NCBI GenBank assembly: GCA_021234155.1 | Contig: JAJEKV010000050.1 | Span: forward strand, 3,186,488-3,250,487 | DNA length: 64,000 nucleotides | From: Isoetes taiwanensis | Lineage: Eukaryota; Streptophyta; Lycopodiopsida; Isoetales; Isoetaceae | Direction: 5' to 3' | In this document: in pieces, positions 60,745 to 64,000 of the stretch | Position numbering within the stretch: position 1 is the stretch's first letter | How the letters are laid out: the number at the start of each line of letters is the position of its first letter | Notes under the pieces: generated by a model | What the model saw: the letters and a program-made list of their open reading frames with translations, nothing else | Database searches by the model: none | What the model was told of the DNA's origin: nothing | Made by a program: the position numbers and the translations under genes

Positions 60745-61040
60745 ATTGAGCAGGTGTATTTCGAGCAAGAGGATCAATAGGACCAACAAAGTCCATAGCC
60801 CATTTGCTGAAGGATGTGGGGGTGGCGATGGATGTTAATGAAAGAGCATCAGAGGTCATGGGTCGACATGAGCATCTTTCAATGGTATGGGCCAAAAATA
60901 TGTTGCCAAGAGAATTTTGTCACTGTGTTATTACCACTAAAATGACCATCATGCAAGCCTTCATGGGTCTGGCAAGCAATGTCCAGAATTTTATGGAGAA
61001 GAATACATCTACTAAGACCATGTCTTTATCTCGTTTATAA
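60745..61040 (-). pseudogene. Gypsy integrase, partial
   Basis: The key stretch is TSFSKWAMDFVGPIDPLA (60.82-60.76 kb), the typical start of the gypsy integrase core (F.KWG.DFVGPI.P), holding the first catalytic aspartate. Beyond NTPAQC the sequence no longer resembles integrase, so the second D and the E are missing. Upstream, the HHCC zinc finger is too worn to recognise. Confidence 0.85.
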
Positions 61041-61131
61041 AGGTGTCCTACAACCATAGTATAATTGCGGACTTCTCGTAGAAATTGTTATCTGCAGGCG
61101 CGAAGTTTCTTGGGAGAGAGCGTAGCATCTT

Positions 61132-61600
61132 CTAAGGGAAGAAAGCCAGAGAGGAGATAGTCATGGAATCAATGAGACAAGGCCGTGACCAAAAAAGTTG
61201 AGCATCAGTAAAACTATCTGAGGTACCTTCAGAAGGATCATCTGTATGGATGCATGAGAGGTAATCAGGAACGATGTGTGACTTTCCAAGTTTGTGAATG
61301 ATCTCAAAAGGAGCACACTCTTGCAAAAGAAGAACCCAATGTGCGATGCGGCTCGTGGGTATGGTTTTGATGATCAAATATAGAAGTGCTTAATGATCCA
61401 CAAAAAACTTGATCTTGCTACCGAGAAGATAATGTTGGAAATGTTGAATAGAAGATGAGCTCTAAAGCTTCACGCTCTATGGCAGAGTAATTTTTCTCTG
61501 TAGGATTGAGTTTCATACTAGCAAAGCATATGAATTTGTCATAATGTTGTGAGTATTCTTGAGACAAGGCAACACCAATGGCAAATGCAGATACATCCAC
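61132..61600 (-). pseudogene. Gypsy RNase H, broken
   Basis: RNase H removes the RNA strand during reverse transcription. MDVSAFAIGVALSQ carries the first catalytic D. The segment FICFASMKLNPTEKNYS and then AIEREALELIF carries the catalytic E. After a break comes TSRIAHWVLLLQE with FEIIHKLGKSHIVPDYLSC, the conserved end of the domain (H.PGK.H.VADYLSR), and a linker ending TDAQLF. The parts lie in two frames with stops between. Confidence 0.9.
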
Positions 61601-62166
61601 ATGAATGTGAGAAGGTTAATCCCATTGTGGTGGAATAAGAACAGGCGCATCTTTGAGCAGAACCTTTAACTCTTGAGAAGCTGCTTCTGCTTGAGAATTT
61701 TAAGCCCAAGAGGCTTTATCACCCGTAATTTTGTGGATGGGATCAGCTTTGGCTGCTAAGCCCAGAATGAAAGTTGAATAATGATTGACTTTTCTGAGAA
61801 AGGATCTAGTCTCTTTGATGTTCGTAGGCACCTGAGCTTTCAAGGCATAGCTGATTTTGGCAGGATCTGTGGTAATGTCATGTCTGCTAATAACGTCGCC
61901 AAACAGAACATTAGCAATGACATAGAAGATGCACTTTTTTGGATTTAAATTGATGCTCGATTCATCGCATTCCTGATTCCAGCTTAGAAAGCTGATCATC
62001 CATTGTGTTGTAGGCCGATTCCTGAAAAACAGAAAGCATAATGCATTGAAAATTCGAAGGAGAATTTGAGAGTCTAAAGGGTACCACTTTGTTAGGCATA
62101 AGTGCCCCACGGTGTGCTAAAGGTGGTTTTGACTTTATCTTGAGGACGGATGCAGATCTGATTGAA

Positions 62167-62349
62167 CGGTGCCGTCCACACGCTCGGGTCCGCGCGGATT
62201 GGGCAAGTGTTCCCCTCCTCCCGTGCCTCTCGGGGCTCGGGTGCCATTTGCATTGCGTTTCGGGATTCTTATGTGTCTTGGATGGTGAGCGACTCTGGAT
62301 TGGGGGGGTCTTCCCGGCCGCCCCGCACGGGATAGCGAAATGATGGATA
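62167..62349 (+). other. Partial ITS1 of nuclear rDNA
   Basis: This GC-rich 183-bp stretch lies directly before the 5.8S start and has typical ITS1 composition (CCTCTCGGGGCTCGGGTGCC). It lacks the 3' end of 18S rRNA, so the 5' part of ITS1 is cut off. The identification depends on its position next to 5.8S, since ITS1 is poorly conserved. Confidence 0.75.
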
Positions 62350-62420
62350 GTACCACTCTCAGCAACGGATATCTTGGCTCTTGCCACGATGAAGAACGCA
62401 GCGAAATACGATACATGATG
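62350..62420 (+). rRNA. 5.8S rRNA, 5' fragment (about 71 nt)
   Basis: CACTCTCAGCAACGGATATC followed by TTGGCTCTTGCCACGATGAA, GAACGCAGCGAAATACGATAC is the universally conserved 5' half of 5.8S rRNA, with a few substitutions. The full molecule is about 160 nt; similarity ends near 62420, before the GAATTGCAGAATCC block. Not a functional gene: no 18S or 26S neighbour is present and gypsy RT sequence lies on both sides. The TCAGCAACGG and TTGGCTCTTG variants fit seed-free plants better than angiosperms (CTCGGCAACGG, CTCGGCTCTCG), as far as I recall. Confidence 0.93.
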
Positions 62421-62640
62421 CTTGTAAATCCATCCATGAAGTACTACATCTCAGGACCAGCCACCTCTTCCAGAACTTGGTATGTGAAAGGGAGCAGGAA
62501 ATGGTCACGCTCTGGCCAAATTGAGTTTGCAATAGTCTACACAGATTCGAATCTTTTCGTTATGCTTAAGAGCGATAATAATGGGGCTCACCCACTTTGA
62601 ATGTTTGACTTCATAGTTAAGGCCTGCAACTAAAAGCTTA

Positions 62641-63149
62641 TCTATCTCAGTATTTACTCGGTCATGGTAGTTGAGGTTGAGCCTGTACTATCATTGCTAG
62701 GTGGGGCACGAGTCTGGTGGTGAGAATAGTAAGTTCCCAAACTCTTTCTTAATACCACGCAAATCTTTATAGCTCTACGCAAAGATATGCTTAAATCTTC
62801 TAAAAAGCTTGAGGGCATGACTCATATACTGCTTGGGAAGACCGGCTGCTGGGCAAATTGGTTGATTGTGTCACAAGTCAATAATCTCCACTTCTGGAGT
62901 TTGAATACGGTGAATGACATTGGCATCCGTAACTTATGGGTTGCAGGCTTGAGTAGAACGGGAGGTTCAGCACTGGCCGTCCTAAAAAGCAAGGGTTACT
63001 GATCCTTATCAACAACAAGTTGTTGAAATGTTGGGGTAAGTTCCTAAGGAGAGAGATGTTGACTACTATCCTCATCCCCTGGACGCACAATTTGCACCAG
63101 ATGACATGGTGCTAAGTAGGGATTGACGAGAGTGGCAATCGCAAAGCGG
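62641..63149 (-). pseudogene. Gypsy protease-RT linker region
   Basis: Lies between the protease end and the start of RT. Minus-strand frames are open only in pieces and no motif is clear. It is the expected linker of the polyprotein and not separate DNA. Confidence 0.5.
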
Positions 63150-63882
63150 GGTCAGGGTTGCATCCGATAAGTGTTATGAAGAGTGTCAAAATCACTATTC
63201 GATAACAAAGGTCCAGCGTGTTCAACCGAAATAACTTGACCTGTTTTTGAGAGGCATGGTGGCATGGATGTAATGATCAGTTGATCCATGGCCCAATAGT
63301 GAATGCTTTTAGCTTGGCGGAGGAAAGATCGTCCAACCAACATTTCATAATCACTTGGATCTTCACCAGCTTTCCACACTCATGGTAGGTTGTGAGCCAT
63401 GTTTACCATTGACAACCCATAGTTGGTAAGCTGTGAGTTGGATTGAAGTTTGGTTTGTGCTTGGAAGCTAAACTTGGACTTAAGGAAGTTGAGGACATAT
63501 GGTGGCAACGTGACTCCATTAGTGAAATTATAGCACTGAGCTTTAATAGGATCAAAAGGAGCTCGAGAATATTGACCTCAGAGTCTTTGCTGTCGTGATG
63601 GTATAGTTGTGGCGTGGTTTTTACTTGAAATACCATCTTTTGATGAAAAGACGTGGGATGATCATGGATGCATTCTTCCGTGTTGTGGTTGCACATATGG
63701 CAATATCTGCAATGAGGATGATCATTGGATGAATTGCACTTGTTGACGAGGTGCCCCTTGATACTTATAAATTTAGCACCAAATTTGACTGCATTGAGAT
63801 TGAATCGAATCCTAAGGTTGCGTAGAAGTTTATGGAACCAGTACAGGCTGCATAAACAGAAGATCAAAAAGAGGAACACCAT
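63150..63882 (-). pseudogene. Gypsy gag zinc knuckle and protease
   Basis: The upper frame (63882-63403) contains HLVNKCNSSNDHPHCRYCHM followed by CNHNTEEC, the CX2C...H..EEC knuckle found in plant gypsy gag. The protease catalytic D[ST]G is not visible. Its C-terminal part is clear (63379-63152): PSDYEMLVGRSFLRQAKSIH and YWAMDQLIITS, equal to the (D)ILLGRPWL..AK..HDW...L pattern. Frame shift and stops separate the two parts. Confidence 0.85.
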
Positions 63883-64000
63883 GGAAGCACATTAACAGTA
63901 TGACAAATGACTGGAGGCAAACCTTGAAGAAACTAGATTAGTATCTAGCTCTTCGTCAGATACTCCTTAAGCTTGCTGATAAGGATGAGAATGCGATCAA

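Larger units (their letters stand above)
61700..62640 (-). pseudogene. Gypsy reverse transcriptase, interrupted by rDNA
   Basis: Down the minus strand: HSKWVSPIIIALKHN, EKIRICVDYCKLN (62.56-62.52 kb), VLEEVAGPEM and YFMDGFTS (62.48-62.42 kb, motif A with the catalytic D), then the rDNA insert. RT then resumes with FNQICIRPQDKVKTTFSTPWG (62.17-62.1 kb), VVPFRLSNSPSNFQ (62.08-62.04 kb) and TMDDQLSKL (61.99 kb), the worn form of the YxDD motif with both aspartates kept. NLNPKKCIFYVIANVLFGDV and TDPAKISYALKAQVP follow (61.95-61.82 kb). Because GFTS and FNQI are adjacent in related enzymes, the insert removed no RT codons. Other stops and frame changes also disable the gene. Confidence 0.93.
60745..64000 (-). 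mobile_element. Ty3/gypsy retrotransposon relic, truncated, with rDNA insert
   Basis: Down the minus strand the order is gag zinc knuckle and protease (63.88-63.15 kb), reverse transcriptase (62.64-61.7 kb), RNase H (61.6-61.13 kb) and integrase (61.04-60.75 kb), which is the Ty3/gypsy order. The element enters from beyond the right window edge and stops within the integrase core. No LTR lies in the window. Stops and frameshifts occur in every domain. A 254-bp ITS1-5.8S rDNA fragment lies within the RT. Confidence 0.95.

Overview
This window reads as intergenic, transposon-rich chromosomal DNA of a land plant, most likely a seed-free vascular plant such as a fern or lycophyte. Four things point there: copia, Ty3/gypsy and LINE remains of plant type; the ruins of pentatricopeptide-repeat (PPR) genes; tRNA-like SINE-head sequences; and a 5.8S rRNA fragment whose start (CTCTCAGCAACGG, then TTGGCTCTTG) is closer to seed-free plants than to the angiosperm form as I remember it. 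No organism can be named from sequence alone. I found no intact protein-coding gene, no complete tRNA or rRNA gene and no CRISPR array. The longest open frames (about 200 codons or fewer) are chance frames or pieces of broken elements.

Layout. 1-9.9 kb: unrecognised DNA, moderately GC-rich up to about 4.6 kb, then AT-rich, with a few protein-like open stretches (4.86-5.18 and 6.84-7.14 kb). 9.9-11.3 kb: a degenerate TGTCA/TTTTGGCA repeat field with a fold-back and an interposed block. 12.3-12.7 kb: three tRNA-promoter-like modules in a row. 13.3-13.9 kb: a worn tandem duplication. 14.9 kb: a near-perfect small hairpin. 15.3-15.8 kb: a LINE reverse-transcriptase fragment. 15.8-26.7 kb: nothing recognisable. 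26.7-29.35 kb: a decayed PPR gene. 37.3-39.2 kb: a CTAT microsatellite, then a roughly 1-kb field of GAATCT repeats. 39.8-40.2 kb: a MITE-like inverted-repeat element. 43.2-44.35 kb: a GC-rich, palindrome-studded block bounded by inverted repeats. 45.0 and 48.6 kb: two copies of a 200-bp sequence, the second leading into an unidentified gene remnant. 46.4-46.8 kb: another PPR remnant. 51.2-52.9 kb: a LINE ending in a hexamer array.

The right end is a nest of retroelements. A minus-strand Ty1/copia relic (55.9 to 53.0 kb) is split by a minus-strand LINE with a poly-T junction. A plus-strand LINE with a poly-A-like tail follows (57.0-58.9 kb). Then come a minus-strand unidentified ORF with its own TATA box (60.7-59.2 kb) and a minus-strand Ty3/gypsy relic (64.0 to 60.7 kb) that runs off the window edge.

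The most striking observation is inside the gypsy reverse transcriptase. A 254-bp piece of nuclear rDNA (partial ITS1 plus the first ~71 nt of 5.8S) sits between two adjacent RT codons, with no RT sequence visibly lost. Second is the set of GC-rich palindromes built on GGGTTCGCCC or GGGTTGCCCC cores, clustered at 43-45 kb and recurring at 48.6 kb. Nothing here makes a convincing functional gene system. The window is mainly a record of insertion, duplication and decay.
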